Assembly: GCF_032362555.1 (NCBI RefSeq)
Contig: NC_083526.1
Coordinates: forward strand, 764,001 to 828,000
From: Amyelois transitella
Taxonomy: Eukaryota; Arthropoda; Insecta; Lepidoptera; Pyralidae
Length of the DNA: 64,000 nt
Direction: 5' to 3'
Shown here: positions 10,501 to 23,100 of the stretch, in pieces
Position numbering within the stretch: the stretch's first letter is position 1
Layout: every line of letters begins with the position of its first letter
Notes under the pieces: generated by a model
What the model saw: the letters and a program-made list of their open reading frames with translations, nothing else
What the model was told of the DNA's origin: nothing
The model's database searches: none
Translations under genes and position numbers: made by a program

Positions 10501-13500
10501 AATTTCAGTTTCAGGTATTTCTTCGACTAGTTCCGGGTTTCGAACTTTCGCTTTTGTGTCAACGTCTTCTTCTTCTTGTTTAAAATCATCGCCTGTCAAA
10601 TCTTTTTCCAATTGCAATGTAGTTTTTTCTTCAATATTATCAACTTGTTGAGCAGCAGTCAATATTTCTATGAGGGCGTCATTTCTCGTTTCTCTTTCTT
10701 GTTCGTGAACATCTCCATTCTGAATAGATGATTGTTCATTTTCAGATTCGCTATAATTCTCGCCAACAACCATCTTAACTGCATTTGTGATACATGCAAA
10801 CTCTAGCTCTGGCCCGGGAATACTTGAATACACTTGGCTTAAACTTGGCCTTACATTAGCTTGAAACTCTAATAACAAAGCTGCTTCTTGGTTCATTCTC
10901 TTCTGCTCTTCATTTAAGAACTTACGCATTTTCATAAGTTTCTTAGCCTGTTGCAAGTTTTCAGCGAATTTCGGCTTTTTAAGTGTAACATCTGGTACGA
11001 AAGGTAGCCTCGGAGGTGCGCTTATGGGTACTTCTAGATGTGTATCAACTCTTACAACTTTTGCTTGCTTGACTTCTTTCTTATTTTCACTTTCAACTCC
11101 ATTTAACACTAGTTCTTTGTCACTGGGGCTGGTGGATTCACTACTAGTCGATGTGTTGTCAGATTTCGAAGTACTTTTACTGTCTTTCTTACTCTCTGAT
11201 GATTTAGAACTGGCCGGATGATTCGATCCTTTAGATGACGAGCTACCGTCATTAGAATCTCTATCAGTTGATCTACGACTGTTATTTCCTCTTCCTGATA
11301 CACTGTAGTGATCATCTGTGTCTTTCTTTTCTTTCTTTTTGTCTTTATCCTCATGTTTGCTTTTGCTACTCTCTCTACTACTCTTTTTTTCCCTGTCGGA
11401 TCTATGGGAACTTGATTTAGAATCTCTTGAAGATTTTTCTTTTAAATCCTTTGATTTATCTGAACTTCTTTCTGATTTTTCTTTGTGACTTGAAGAAGAT
11501 GAAGATTTTTTGTCTTCGGAATGTTTACTTGACGAAGAATGCCTTTGACTCGAACTAGAGCTCGAAGTTTTATGAGATTTGGAATCTCTGTGGCTGGAAG
11601 AAGAACTCTTATGAGACCTTCTATGCTTAGAAGATTCTCTACTATCTCTATCCTTCTTGTCACTTTTGTCTTTATATCCTTCTTTGGAACTAGATTTTGA
11701 TTTGTTTTCATCTTTAGATGATGTCTTCCTATCATGTCTGCTGCTGTCTCTAGAAGTAGAATGTTTAGAATCCGATCGTTTATCTTTACTACTTGAATGT
11801 CTATGGGAATCTCTAGAATGATGAGAGCTTTTATAGGAGCTCTTTTTATCGTCCTTTTTCTTCTCCTTTTTGGAATCCTCAGATGTTTCTGCCTCTGGAC
11901 CTTTATTCTCATGATTATTGGTCTTACTGTTAGCGTCACTTTCATAGTCAATATGTAAAAGGTTGCTATTAGAACTATCATCGTATAAAGGCGTGTTGAA
12001 AGTGTTTATGTTCACTTGGTTATTGAACTGATATGACAAAGCTGTCTGTTCAGGATCAACTTTCTTTTCTTTATCCTCATCAACAACATTTTCAGGAGAT
12101 TTTGTTTCGATTGCAAATCTAAACGAGCTAGGTTCTTTATTCTCTTCGGATTTCTCTTTCGTCTCATCTTCGAAAGCTTGTTGGGCGTCACATGAATTTT
12201 CGTTATTGAAATTCCTTATGGGTGTTATAGGAGACATGTTTCTCCTTAAAGATGAGTCTGAACTTGAATCATCATCGCTGTTTACATTTATAGGCTTGAA
12301 AAACTGATCTTTGTCAGGATTGGCTATTTCATCAGGTAAAGGTATATCAGAAGACACGATAGGTTTCGGTAATTCTATTCTTTCTAATTCTGGTGCTTTT
12401 GGAGGGCTATTGTCGGGTGTAGGTATGTTTTCAAGTCTTATTTCTTCTGTTGGCAATGGTATTGATATTTTATCAATACTATTCGAATCATTCACTGTAA
12501 ATGCACTTGCGGCGGACATATTTGTATCTTGCTCAGTTTTCTCTTTGTCAACGACTTCTATTACGGAGGAACTATCATCTATTATTTGAATTTTTATTTT
12601 GTCATCTTCATCAACCTCCATTTTATCTTCTATCACGTCATCTGTTTCCATAACATCTATTTTATCATCGTTGCTTTTTACAGATCCAGGACTAACTGCT
12701 TCCAAGTCTGTAGGTAAGAGATCATTTTCAGTTTTTTCATTGGAGGTTTCGGCTGCAGGCTTCTTTCTTGAGATTCCGAAGAAGTCATAGACTAAATCTT
12801 CAACTTGTGGTATGAAAACTGACGCCACTTTTGGATTGACTACTTGGTCAACAATTCTTTCTACTCCTTGCTCAAGGTAGTTGCCACTGTAAAAATACAA
12901 AGGTTACAATTTTTTTTATACATGCATATTTATTCTGTTTTTGTACAAGTAGGTATCACATCGTCATTATTTATTATTACGCTACCTATTTAGATCTGAA
13001 AAGTCACTTTATAGATAAAATACCATTAGACGTTAATATCCAAGTAGCATGTAAGAATTTGCTTCTAAGCCAAAATCGTGTAATGTGGACCATCCTACGA
13101 GCCGCAATTCCTCCGCCTATTGTCGATTTCTTTTTAACTAACACAAATTTGGAACAGAGTCACTCGCTGTTGTAGACTCTGTGCACAATTGACTACACAA
13201 GCAGGTTCATCCCGGGCTCGGCACCAACATAGACCGACCTTAAAAACTTCAAGCTTGACAAACAATTCTATTGGTCAGATTATCCGGCTTGATATAGTAA
13301 CTTACTCAAGTATGTGTTTCCTCAACTTCTCTCTCAGCTGATTCTTGTTCAGGTCTGGTTTCCAGACTTGGCGCGCGAGGAACGTCGCCACGGACGTCTC
13401 CACGCGCTGCCGCAAGTTCTGATACGCCGGCCGGGTGTCCACGTCCGATATGCATTCTTTGCGGAACTGTGAAAAATAAATATTTTGTCTTTTTTTGGGC

Positions 13501-14818
13501 TTTATTGACTTCAGGCTTTTGTTTATATTTTTTTAATATGGATGGGTAATGGATTTAAGTTGGTTAATATGTTAAATGAAGGTGTATAGTGCAGTCTATC
13601 ACAGGGACTAGTAAAAACCAGTAGTTACCAGTGTAATGTAAACATAAAGATAGCAGGCATAACATAAAGATTAAGCAAACTTAAATATAAATATATACGG
13701 GACAAGTTACACAGATTGAGTTAGCCTCGAAGTAAGTTCGAGACTTGTGTTACGAGATACTAACTCAACGATACTATATTTTATAATGAATGAAAAAGAG
13801 CAAATAGGGAGAAAGAGAGCAGATATTAAGCACTTATTTTGTAATTGTATTAACAGATCAAATAAAAAACATTTAAAAAAATTCAAATCATAACATGTGT
13901 AGGTAGGTTAGGTAGGTACCAAGCCACTAATTGCCTAGGTAGAGGAATTGTCAATTTAAATATAAATTACGTACATAAATAACATTATGTCTTTATCCCT
14001 TATGGGGTAGACAGACTCCACAGTCTCGCAAAGACTGAAAGGCCACTTTCATCTGTTAGCTTTATAAGGATAAAATTGAGTTTTAAATAGTGACAAGATG
14101 CTAGGCTATAGCCTAAAAGTTTATTAGCCTATCCCTTACCTGCCGGTTATGACATCCATAGGGTAATAAGTTACTGTGTGAATATTTTTATGCACAATTA
14201 ATTAAATAATTCAAATATTGTTATTTTATTTTTGATAACTGGCAGGTTTTGTGAAAAGGCTGTAAGCCAGGTATAAGAAAAGATTTAATAAGGCAAAAGG
14301 CAAACTAAATACAAGAAATCAAATGCAAGACATTATGAAATATACTAATATTGTAACTTAGGTTATTGTTCTCTTATTTTACTCTTCATCAAATGAATTT
14401 GCATGTTTTAAACTGTCTACCAAGAATAGTTACATTGACATCTTACACAGAGTAGCCATTATTTGATCAATAGTCACATTTCACATTAGGACTATTTTGG
14501 GAGCTATTTTAATAATCAATACTTATCTATTTATATCAATCTTTGTATGATATAGTAACCTATCGGAATTATATGCAATTATTAAGGATAAAGTGAAATT
14601 AATAAATAGGTACTTCTGAGTAAGAGATATTGCCATTGAATAGCAAATTTTCTAAGATATAATAGCAGTTTAGTCCCTTTGTACATTATTTTCACAAAAT
14701 AAATGTTTTAATTTTGATTAAGTCTACTTACTTGGTCGAATATTCCTCTGGATTTTAATTCGTAAACCAATTGATCCACTACTCTGGGATCACCCGGAAG
14801 ATATTGCATATGCGTCAT
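7545..14818 (-). CDS. BOD1/BOD1L-like chromosome biorientation protein, 5 exons
   Basis: Exons read 14818-14732, 13466-13306, 12886-9522, 8490-8392 and 7711-7545. Phases agree throughout, giving about 1292 residues. Residues 1-120 form the COMPASS-Shg1/BOD1 domain: LPGDPRVVDQLVYELKSRG, then DVDTRPAYQNLRQRVE, NKNQLREKLRK and GVERIVDQVVNPKV. In BOD1 proteins this domain binds PP2A-B56 or SET1 and protects spindle attachment and replication forks. The middle is acidic and then strongly SR/SK-rich (about 350-560). The C-terminus (YLGRAKRVGLPRPKK, then TTDLYKPKLHYLSRR) comes from two small exons. The long exon also reads through its donor to a stop at 9511; the phase match to exon 4 favours splicing. 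The size fits BOD1L rather than BOD1. Introns hold many family A repeats. Confidence 0.85.
7781..8045 (+). repeat. Family A SINE-like repeat, full length
   Basis: It runs from TGCCGTGTGGTTCCCGGTACC to the tail GTCTACCCCGCAAGGGATA and a TATGTATG run. It lies in intron 4 of the BOD1L-like gene. Confidence 0.85.
8283..8338 (-). repeat. Family A fragment (5' end only)
   Basis: The first roughly 55 bp of the family in reverse orientation (minus strand: GTGCCGTGTAGTACCCGGC). Confidence 0.6.
8555..8716 (+). repeat. Family F short repeat with TTGAAT tail
   Basis: Similar to 38094-38285 and 18108-18240. It contains CTTCTGCACTGACGCC, TTATTTGACGTCAA, and ends in a run of GAATTT units, which looks like a retroposon tail. 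The class is not known to me. Confidence 0.5.
8735..9130 (+). repeat. Family C LINE fragment split by a family A insertion
   Basis: C sequence runs 8735-8818 (GGGACGTCCTGGCGAAAGG onward) and resumes at 9097 (TCGTGGCAAGTGGAAAG). Between them is the complete family A copy at 8819-9082, flanked by a 14-bp duplication of C sequence. Confidence 0.85.
8819..9082 (+). repeat. Family A SINE-like repeat, full length with target duplication
   Basis: This 264-bp reference copy is bounded by CAGTATGCAGGGAT on both sides (8805-8818 and 9083-9096). It starts GTGCCGTGTGGTTCCCGGC and ends in TATGTATGTATGTA. The flanking duplication defines both ends and indicates insertion by target-primed reverse transcription. 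Confidence 0.92.
9131..9190 (-). repeat. Family C fragment, inverted
   Basis: Reverse complement of the C segment encoding MKRVMNVDEAKEV. It abuts the forward C copy, so the two form an inverted junction. Confidence 0.6.
9238..9475 (+). repeat. Family A repeat, nearly full length
   Basis: It opens TGTGCCGTGTGGTTCCCGAC and reaches AAGGATATAGATG. The tail is degraded. It lies just downstream of exon 3 of the BOD1L-like gene. Confidence 0.75.
13687..13793 (-). repeat. Family B SINE, 3' part
   Basis: Body only (minus: GAGTTAGTATCTCGTAACAC), without the tRNA head. It lies in an intron of the BOD1L-like gene. Confidence 0.7.
13983..14165 (-). repeat. Family A repeat, diverged
   Basis: Reverse orientation: TATGGGGTAGACAGACTCC, then GACAAGATGCTAGGC, then GACATCCATAGGG. 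The 5' end is missing. Confidence 0.65.
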
Positions 14819-15859
14819 TTTACAAATTAATAAATTAAATGGAAATGTTCAATTTATTCCCAATTAAATTTATTTAAGCATTACATACAAAAAAGTTAAT
14901 TTATTTAATATCAATTTTACAAAAATTCACACAACCCGAACACAATTCTTTGACTGAAGAATAAGGATGTGCCACAGTAATGTTTTTAAATCTGTGGGAT
15001 GTGCAAACTTTCACGAATATAATCGAGTAAAGCCTTTGAATTGAAACTTGAAAGACCTCCTGCGACTCTGTTTTTAGGTTTCCAAACCTATAAGGTAAAA
15101 ACGGGATTCTATTACTTAGCCTCCGCTTTCTGTCGGTCCGTCTGTTTGTCACCACGACTGTATCTCATAATTTTGTGCTTGAATTATTACCATTCAATAA
15201 ACAATTACGATTAAGTAATTATTATGGGTTAATACAACTTTTTAAGTGTATAAATGTTTCTCTTAAAGCCGCATCAAAATTGCATCGGCAAAAAGCGAGA
15301 TAATCGCGGACTAACATAAAACTGAAACTGAGAACCACCTTTTTAAGACAATTCAAGATTAATAAAATCAAAAAACCATCAACAAACAACAAATCCACCA
15401 AAATAACCTCAGAAAGCCCATAAAAAAATTGTAAAAATGATATAATAATAGATAAAAGACATTTATGTCTTTATATATACAAATATTGCTCGTTTGATAG
15501 AATAGGATATGGCTTTTAGTTTGTAGTAGGTATCCACGTTAGTTGAAAATATAATAATTTCAGATTTTTTTATATGGAAAATTGCTACTGCGTATCCCGG
15601 TATTGTCAAATTCTAGGGCCAATGTCGGGTGTTATACCTATTTAATGTCCATAAATTTAACCAGCAGGCAAAATGTATTCGATCGATTAAGTTGATTTAC
15701 ATTTTTAAATGTTAGCTCATCTCTATCTGTGACACTCCACTTGCTCCTACTGTCCTATCAGTGTCAAAGTCAAGTCAAAAATTTCAAATGCTTGTTTTTA
15801 TCATCAATTTAAATTAATTTCGCTTACCTACATAAAGAAAACAATTCACGTTGTTAAAT
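14819..15859. other. Divergent intergenic interval between BOD1L-like and coiled-coil genes
   Basis: About 1 kb without a supported frame. The two flanking start codons face away from it, so it should contain both promoters. No repeat family was recognised. Confidence 0.45.
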
Positions 15860-18800
15860 ATGAAGATGAGTGTAGCTAGTAAAGAAGAACACCAAAACTT
15901 ACAAATGGAAATGGTCCAACGTGAAAATCAAGAGAAATCTGCGATTGGTAAGTCAGAAACTGAGAAGAACGTTAAAACATAATACGACCGAATTCAAATA
16001 GTTGTTCTTTTAAGTTGGTCTACTGTATAATTTCACGTTTTATTTTGGTCGTGTTGATATCAGCTGTAACAAAACTTCAAACGTCAATGTATTGTTTTGT
16101 AACCTTATATCTTAAATTAAATAATTAATTACCTACGGCGAAGTAATATAAAACTGTTAAAACATGAATAAATTAACATCATACACTATAAAAGAAATTC
16201 ACAAAGCGTACCATGAAAAGATATTAACGCCGACTAATTTCGTAGATTTGTGTTTACAAAAAGCCAAACAAACTAGTGAATTGAACGCTTTTGTGAATTT
16301 AACTAGCGACGAAGCGGAGAACCACGGTATTGAAAGTGAAAAACGGTTTTATATCGACAAAAAAACGAAACCACTTGATGGTATATCAATAGGAATTAAG
16401 GATAATTTTTGTACTAGTAATATTCCTACCACTTGCGCCTCTGAGATGTTAAAAAACTTCGTGCCGACCTACGATGCGACTGTCTACGCTAGATTAAGGG
16501 CCGCAGGTGCCTGTCTTATTGGGAAATGTAATCTGGATGAGTTTGCAATGGGGGCCGGAACTGTGGATTCAATTTTTGGACCTACACGTAACCCTTGGGG
16601 TTATAATCGTGATAATTGGAAGATTGCTGGTGGTAGCTCAGGAGGGAGTGCAGTGGCGGTCAGTTCCGGGGCTTGTGTAGCTGCTATAGGCTCCGATACC
16701 GGTGGTTCAACAAGAAATCCCGCTGCTCTTTGCGGTGTTATCGGTCTTAAACCCACATACGGTCTTGTCTCCAGATATGGCTTAATACCATTAGTCAATT
16801 CTATGGACGTACCAGGAATATTATCAAGATCTGTTGAAGATACAGTTAAAGTACTCAATTGTGTGGCTGGGCCAGATATTTTTGATTCTACAACAATTAA
16901 AAAAGAATTTAAACTGGTCTCTCTGAAAGAGGATTTTGATTTATCAAAAGTTAGGATTGGTATACCGAGTGAATATCATTGTGAAGGTATGAGTCATGAA
17001 GTAGTTGATGCATGGAAGTTTGTAACGGATTTGCTAGAGAACAAAAAAGCAATGATGTCACAAGTTTCTTTGCCACACACATCAGTATCTATAGCCGTAT
17101 ATTCCATCTTAAATCAATGCGAAGTTGCTAGCAATATGGCTCGATATGACGGCTTAGAATACGGCTTACGAACAAAAGAAGATCATTCAACAGAAGAATT
17201 GTATGCTTCATCTCGGTCATTAGGCTTCAATAATGTAGTTCGATCAAGAATTTTCGCTGGAAATTACTTTTTATTGACGAGAAACTATGAGAAATACTTT
17301 GTCAAAGCTATGAAGTTACGTAGATTGATTTACAATGATTTTAAGGATGTTTTTAATGGGGAGAATGGAGTGGATTTGTTGTTAACACCTACAACTTTAT
17401 CTGATGCACCGTCTTACGAGAGTTTTGTGTCAAAACATAATCGTGATCAGTGTGCTTTTCAAGATTACTGTACGCAGCCAGCTAATATGGCTGGTATACC
17501 AGCTGTCTCAATACCCATTCGGCTATCAAAGAATGGTCTACCTTTATCTTTGCAATTAATGGGTCCTTCACTATCAGAAGAGTTGTTGCTGAATGTTGCC
17601 AGGAAAATTGAGCAGTTAGTGAATTTCCCATATTTAGACTGTTTTAAGGTATAATGTTTTATGTAGGTATTTGAAATAAAAAAGTTGAATCATTCCTCAT
17701 TGTGTTTTTTCTTGCTGTAAATAATTTTTACTGGCGTGTGCCGTGTGGATCCCGGCACCAATTAAAAAAAAAAAGAATAGGACCACTCAGTCTCATTCCC
17801 ATGGATGTCGTAAAAGGCTAAAGGATGGGCTTATAAACTTCTTTTAGGCGATGGGCCTAGCAACGTGTCACTATTTGAATCACAATTCTATCAAAGCCGA
17901 ACAGCTGAATATAGGCCACGTTCATCAGTCTTTTCAAGACTGTTAGCTCCGTCTACCTTGCGAGGGTTATAGACGTGATCATATGTATGTATGTTTGTAT
18001 AATTAGAGGGTGAATGTGGATGAAATGAAAGATGTATGTAGTGGTGCAGTTATTGTGGTTGCGGCTAGTGGTACGACACTGTGAGTGTGGTGATAAAGCG
18101 ACAGATAAACACATGCTGCAGTGTAGTTTGTTCCGCCGCTTCTTTTTCACATGCGCTTTGGCAGCGGTAGTAGTTTTAATTAGATTTAAGTGATGTGACG
18201 TCAATAAGTGATACCGTGTATCCAATTTTGAAAATTAATCTATTCTATTCATGAATTCTCTTATTAATATATGTATATGCTTAATAGCAGTATTTGTTTA
18301 TTTCTTTTTACAGCAACAGTCGCAACGGAGTCGCTGAAAAAACTGAACGTATCCATTGACGCGTTACCACAGAAATGTCAAAACTTACTCACACTTGCGG
18401 CCGAAGCCCAAACAGCAATGGACGCCGATATTTTCGACCCTATCGCCGTCTCGCTCCAACAGTCCCGAGAAATGTCCGAGAAACTGACAGACGAGTACGA
18501 AATACTTAAACTGAGACAGAAAATACAGGAGTTGCAAATGAAAATAGACCGTAATGACAGGTTTTTGGACGGTTTGAGAAAAGAATTGGCTTGCTCCAGG
18601 GAGTCTTTGGCGGGGCGAAGCCCTAATCCGGAGTCTATTCAAGAACACGTAAGACAGTTGAGACTGAAGGTCGTGTCATATGAAGAAAGTTGTGCAAAAG
18701 CTAAGGTACAAGACTCATAGTTATTTAATTTCTTTTTTTTTTGTGGAATAATCATTAGATTTTTAATTCAAGCTCCCGAGCTGGTCTGCCGGAAATAAAT

Positions 18801-19604
18801 ATATACGGGACAATAAATTAGCCTCGAAGGATGTTCGAGACTTGTGTTACGAGATACTTACTCAACGATACCTACTATTATTTATATTAAATACTAGTAG
18901 GTATTTATTTAATACTAGAATTTATTATAGGTATATATACCTAAATATAGATTTATAGAAAAACATCCAAGACCCAGGCTAATCAGAGGAATATTCGTTT
19001 CGTCATCATGCCCGGCCTGGCCGGGATTCGAACCCGGGACACACAGACAAGCGCACTACTGCTGCGCCAATGAATATGCGAAATATTCAAATAAGTCTGG
19101 GCTTTTTAACTTGGGATTTTTCTTTTGATTCCTATAAATATGTTTGGCTTTTGTCTACCCCGTATGAGATACCTTTGTAATTTTCTCGCTGAAAATAAAG
19201 TCCAGGGTTCGATTCCCAGTCCGATTCAATAATGAAATTATCTTTACCGATTTAATTGGCCTAGAGTGGCCTTTGTTAAACTATAGGAGAAATATGGGTA
19301 TTATCTCATAATGCAAGTTCAGCACTCAAATTGATCAGGATTAATCATTTATTCACTGAATAAGTATATAGATAAATTAGAATCACCGTCTCTATATCTA
19401 TCTATATTTTAAATCAGCAATCTATTTCTCCAGACAAAATATTCAACGTTGGGAGTGCCAGATGCTATTCTTCCGAAATCACTTCTTTCACTGATCCGCC
19501 AACTTTCCGCGCTGCAAGAGGAAGCCAGGGCGCTGCAGGAGAGGGCTGAGGACGTGACCCTGGCAAGGCAGGCGCGAGATACCTTCAGCCGGCTGAGGAG
19601 ATGA
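15860..19604 (+). CDS. Coiled-coil protein of unknown role, 3 exons, hosts GatA in intron 1
   Basis: Exons are 15860-15947, 18314-18705 and 19434-19604. Phases agree (1, then 0) and the product is 216 residues. It starts [14 protein letters not shown]. The middle exon is heptad-rich: [20 protein letters not shown] and [17 protein letters not shown]. The last exon gives [19 protein letters not shown] and a second helix ending DTFSRLRR. A read-through of exon 2 stops at 18720, but the donor GTACAAG and the in-phase exon 3 favour splicing. I do not recognise the gene with confidence. The size and two-coil layout recall small augmin or kinetochore subunits (HAUS2/Wac type), which is a guess. The whole GatA gene lies in intron 1 on the same strand. 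Confidence 0.72.
16164..17654 (+). CDS. GatA: Mitochondrial Glu-tRNA(Gln) amidotransferase subunit A, single exon
   Basis: This is the 496-residue amidase subunit of the mitochondrial GatCAB complex. It releases ammonia from glutamine so that Glu-tRNA(Gln) becomes Gln-tRNA(Gln) for organellar translation. The amidase-signature triad is intact: K79 (IGIKDN), S158 in GGSSGGS and S182 in DTGGS. The 24-residue serine spacing is what the family shows. Other motifs include [36 protein letters not shown] and [13 protein letters not shown]. An AATAAA at about 17675 lies close behind the stop. The gene is intronless and sits entirely within intron 1 of the coiled-coil gene, so it needs its own promoter in 15948-16163. 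The name could also be written qrsl1/gatA. Confidence 0.95.
   Translation: MNKLTSYTIKEIHKAYHEKILTPTNFVDLCLQKAKQTSELNAFVNLTSDEAENHGIESEKRFYIDKKTKPLDGISIGIKDNFCTSNIPTTCASEMLKNFVPTYDATVYARLRAAGACLIGKCNLDEFAMGAGTVDSIFGPTRNPWGYNRDNWKIAGGSSGGSAVAVSSGACVAAIGSDTGGSTRNPAALCGVIGLKPTYGLVSRYGLIPLVNSMDVPGILSRSVEDTVKVLNCVAGPDIFDSTTIKKEFKLVSLKEDFDLSKVRIGIPSEYHCEGMSHEVVDAWKFVTDLLENKKAMMSQVSLPHTSVSIAVYSILNQCEVASNMARYDGLEYGLRTKEDHSTEELYASSRSLGFNNVVRSRIFAGNYFLLTRNYEKYFVKAMKLRRLIYNDFKDVFNGENGVDLLLTPTTLSDAPSYESFVSKHNRDQCAFQDYCTQPANMAGIPAVSIPIRLSKNGLPLSLQLMGPSLSEELLLNVARKIEQLVNFPYLDCFKV
17738..18000 (+). repeat. Family A repeat, full length
   Basis: Opens GTGCCGTGTGGATCCCGGC, has an expanded A-run, and ends TATGTATGTTTGTA. 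It lies between GatA and exon 2 of its host gene. Confidence 0.8.
18108..18240 (+). repeat. Family F repeat, diverged
   Basis: CATGCTGCAGTGTAGTTTG and GTGATGTGACGTCAATAAG match the family at 8555 and 38094. Confidence 0.45.
18796..19070 (-). repeat. tRNA-headed SINE (family B), near full length
   Basis: On the minus strand the head has GCGCAGCAGTAGTGCGC and the B box GGGTTCGAATCCC. The body reads down to GTCCCGTATATATTTATT. It lies in intron 2 of the coiled-coil gene. Confidence 0.82.
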
Positions 19605-20185
19605 GATTATACGCTCGTTCATAACTTTGTGGTTTCATTTGTTGTTGATAAGCCATCCAGTTTAATGTGGCCTTCGGATCTTGTGAACAGGCTCTATCTA
19701 CATCGTAAAGGATGAAGATGTGATAATGTGTGTGATAATTCCCTATCTGTGCCGTGAGGTTCCCAGCACTAAAGAAATAGACCATATCTACATATCTTCT
19801 AGTTTTTAACAGCGGCTTCGCTTGCATACATGCATATATTCACGTCTTTATTCCTTACGAGTAAGCTGTGCAATCAGTCTCGAAAAGACATAACATATTT
19901 AGTCTGTCTGTCGGAGTTTATAACTCCACAAGCGTTTTTTTTAGAAGTTTATGCTTTTTTTAGAAAGCAAACAAAATAGAATAATTGTGTCATTTTGCGA
20001 CTTGAGTCATTTTGCGAATCTGCTATTAGTATACGATAGGACTTCCGTTTGCCCTCTGATTGGACTCCGGCCCTGATAAAAAAAGGTCGGAAAGCGGACC
20101 TCGGGCCCCGAAGCGCACGCAACGACGAGAGACAATAAAAAGACAATTTCTCATTAAAACTTTATTCAGAAACTTCTTAACACTT

Positions 20186-23100
20186 TCATTCGTCCAAACT
20201 ATGAATGTCTAATTCATCATCGTCTTGTTCGTCCTGAACGGCGACGTCTCTGCATTCGCTCGATGAGATGCAGGGCCAAGCGCAATAGTCCACCGGTTTG
20301 GCTGCAATAAATATAAATAAAAGTTGTATTGAGAGCACAGGTAAGGAACGAAATTAAAAATTTACAGAATCATTTTTTAACTATTTGTTTGTGTATGAAG
20401 GAAATAAAATATATGTATATTATTCTCGGAAATCTTCTTTGCTAAACAATGTAAAAGTAGCGGCCAGTTTTTGAAGTGAACTATTATTGTCATTTTGAGA
20501 TTTTTGACATTTTGCGAAAACTTTTGTGTAAAGAATTTGTGCAGACAACTTTTATCATACATAGTAGAATGGTCGTGTTAAATTAAACCAATGCGCATAC
20601 GAATTGGATTATTAGCGGGCAATAGAATATCCTTTATATTAAGTACCAGATTTTTTAAGGTAAAGGAATGATGTTCGCACGCAATTTTCATCGCAGTTGT
20701 AAAGCTGTCAAATAAATCTCAGAATTGGAATGGAAATAATAATAAGGTCGTCGGTATTTACAAAGTCAATAGTCTTATAGTATGTCTGAATTCTATACCT
20801 AGTAATGACACAGTACCTGCTAGTTTTTCCGAATGAGGCACAATCAGGTCCATGGCATGTTGACCATACCCCAGCTGCCCCCTCAAGCCCCACAGGAACA
20901 CGTTATTTGGCACTGTGTTCATGCCCGTTTCCTTCTTAGTCTGGAGGCATTTGTCTCTAGGCTCCGTGGTTTGACACTGGATCTCTGAGCGTAAGTGGCT
21001 GTATTTAGTCTGAGTGGAGTGGGTCTTGCAGTTCACTATGGTAGCCTGGAATGGTAAACACGAATTATTGTTCAATATTGGAAGAAAAAAAGTCGTCTTA
21101 CAAATTCAGTACCTATCAACAGAAAAAAGTTCAAAAGCGATTTCATTCAAATCCAAAAAGACGCGTAAATTGATATTCTACATTTCAACTTGATATCATT
21201 CCTGGAAAAAAAATCACAGACGGAAGCCGTTATCCAATAAGTGTGATGTTTTTGCTATTTTAAAGGACCCTACAAATTATAAATATATACTTAAATGACG
21301 CTACCTTCCCGAAGGGGTAGGCAGAGACTAAATCTTTCCACTTGCCACGATCCCTGCATTCTTCTATCGCTTCATGAGGATGAAGCGATAGAAGTATCTC
21401 TTTTCATGCAAGCTTGTAGGTTCGGGTACTCTTGACCAGACCTTTTGCAAAACGTCTCCGATTTGATCAAGATGCGTTCGTTTATGCCTTCCCGCTCCAC
21501 CGGTCCCATTCACACTACCTTTATATATTTACCCAATAAATTATTTAAAAACAGTTACCCATTTGCAGGCTCGTCTCTTCCACTCCCACAGGTCCCAGGT
21601 ATAGTCTTTCTCTATATACTCGTCTATCGGGTGCGTTTCTGTTTGTATGTCTTTGTCCAAAACCATAACTGCAAAAGCATGGATTTAAGAACGGTAGGTA
21701 CTTATAGGAAACTTTTGTTAACAAAGTTTTGTAAAAATGTTTTGTGTTTGACATGAGTCGCAAAATGACAAAATAGTAAATAAAAAACCTACATTACAAA
21801 ATTTCATTTAGGAAAAAACAAATGTAAAGTGTGATAACAAATTGTGTCGTGTGGTTTCCGCTCCCATATCGTTCCCATGGATGTTGTAAAAGGAGACTAA
21901 GGGATAGGCTTATAAACTTCGGATTGCTCTTATAGGCGATGAGCTGGCAACGTGTCACTATTTGAATCTCAATTCTATCAGTGGACGTTGAACGTGGCAT
22001 TTTAGTCTTTTCAAAACCATTGGCTATATCGACCCCGCAAGGGTAATAGACGTAAGTATAATGTATTTATGTATGTACCTATGTGATAACCAAAACTAAA
22101 CAGAAATAGAATCAAATAAAAAGAATTATGCGATCGAAGATTCCACTGAGTAAGAAATATTCGAATTATTCATTCACTTACTTTTCGGCACAAACTTGAC
22201 GACTAAAACGTCCACATCTCTGACTTGGCGCACCTCTTCCGTAATGTTCAACAGGTTGATCACGTGTGGGTTGTTACGGGCGTAGTCTAGCACTTCGTTT
22301 ATGTATCTGAATGAAGAATAACATCATATTTACATATTCAAATAATCTAGTCCATATCCCTCGTAGGATATACGAAGGAACAAGTCTTAAAAAAACTGAA
22401 AGGTCACACAATACAGAACATTTTGAAAGTGAATATATCACTAATAAGACTCAAAGATTTTGAAGGGAGTCAAGAAAGGGTGTGCTGTTAGAGAGCAAAC
22501 GCGAGACCAGTGCACTCCGAACATGATTTGTCTCGTAAATCCGGAGGGTTTGTTAGAACCATGGGTAGTAGTGGTGAACTTAAGTATACCAACATACCTG
22601 TCAGGGTTCTTGCTGAATCTGGTGGCCATTTTGACGGTACAAAAGCTGTATCTCTTCCCTCGAGCCTTAATGTAACCGACTTTCATGTTCCCAGGGTTAA
22701 GGGCGCCAACGCTGAGGCACACTGCGCAGAAACCTAGGTACTGAATGGAGATTCGGGTGTCAGTTAGATATTTACAAAAATAAAAGTTGAAAGATTGATA
22801 CAATTTCATTTGGGCACTAAAATTTGTTCAGTAGCTTCCAATATTTTGATAAATCCTGTAAAAATGTATGCGATACCAATGTATTGGAATGATTTATTAT
22901 GGCTACAAAGAAGATTTGTAGTAGTAATAATGGAAATAACGTAAGAAAAGTTAGCAAGTATTATTACTTGAGTAGACTTCTCTCGTCCAATCCCCAAAAT
23001 ATCCTGTTCGGAATAGGCTACGTAGTTGGTCAGAGAAGCCATCGACAGACGTTCATCTAAACTTATCTTGTTGCTCAATCTATCCTGTAATGTAGAAGAT

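Noticed and set aside
10016-12790. Several plus-strand serine-rich frames
   Set aside because: They are complements of the BOD1L-like low-complexity exon.
18706-18720. End of the coiled-coil gene at 18720
   Set aside because: The last codons lie past a GTACAAG donor, and an in-phase exon with coiled-coil character follows at 19434.
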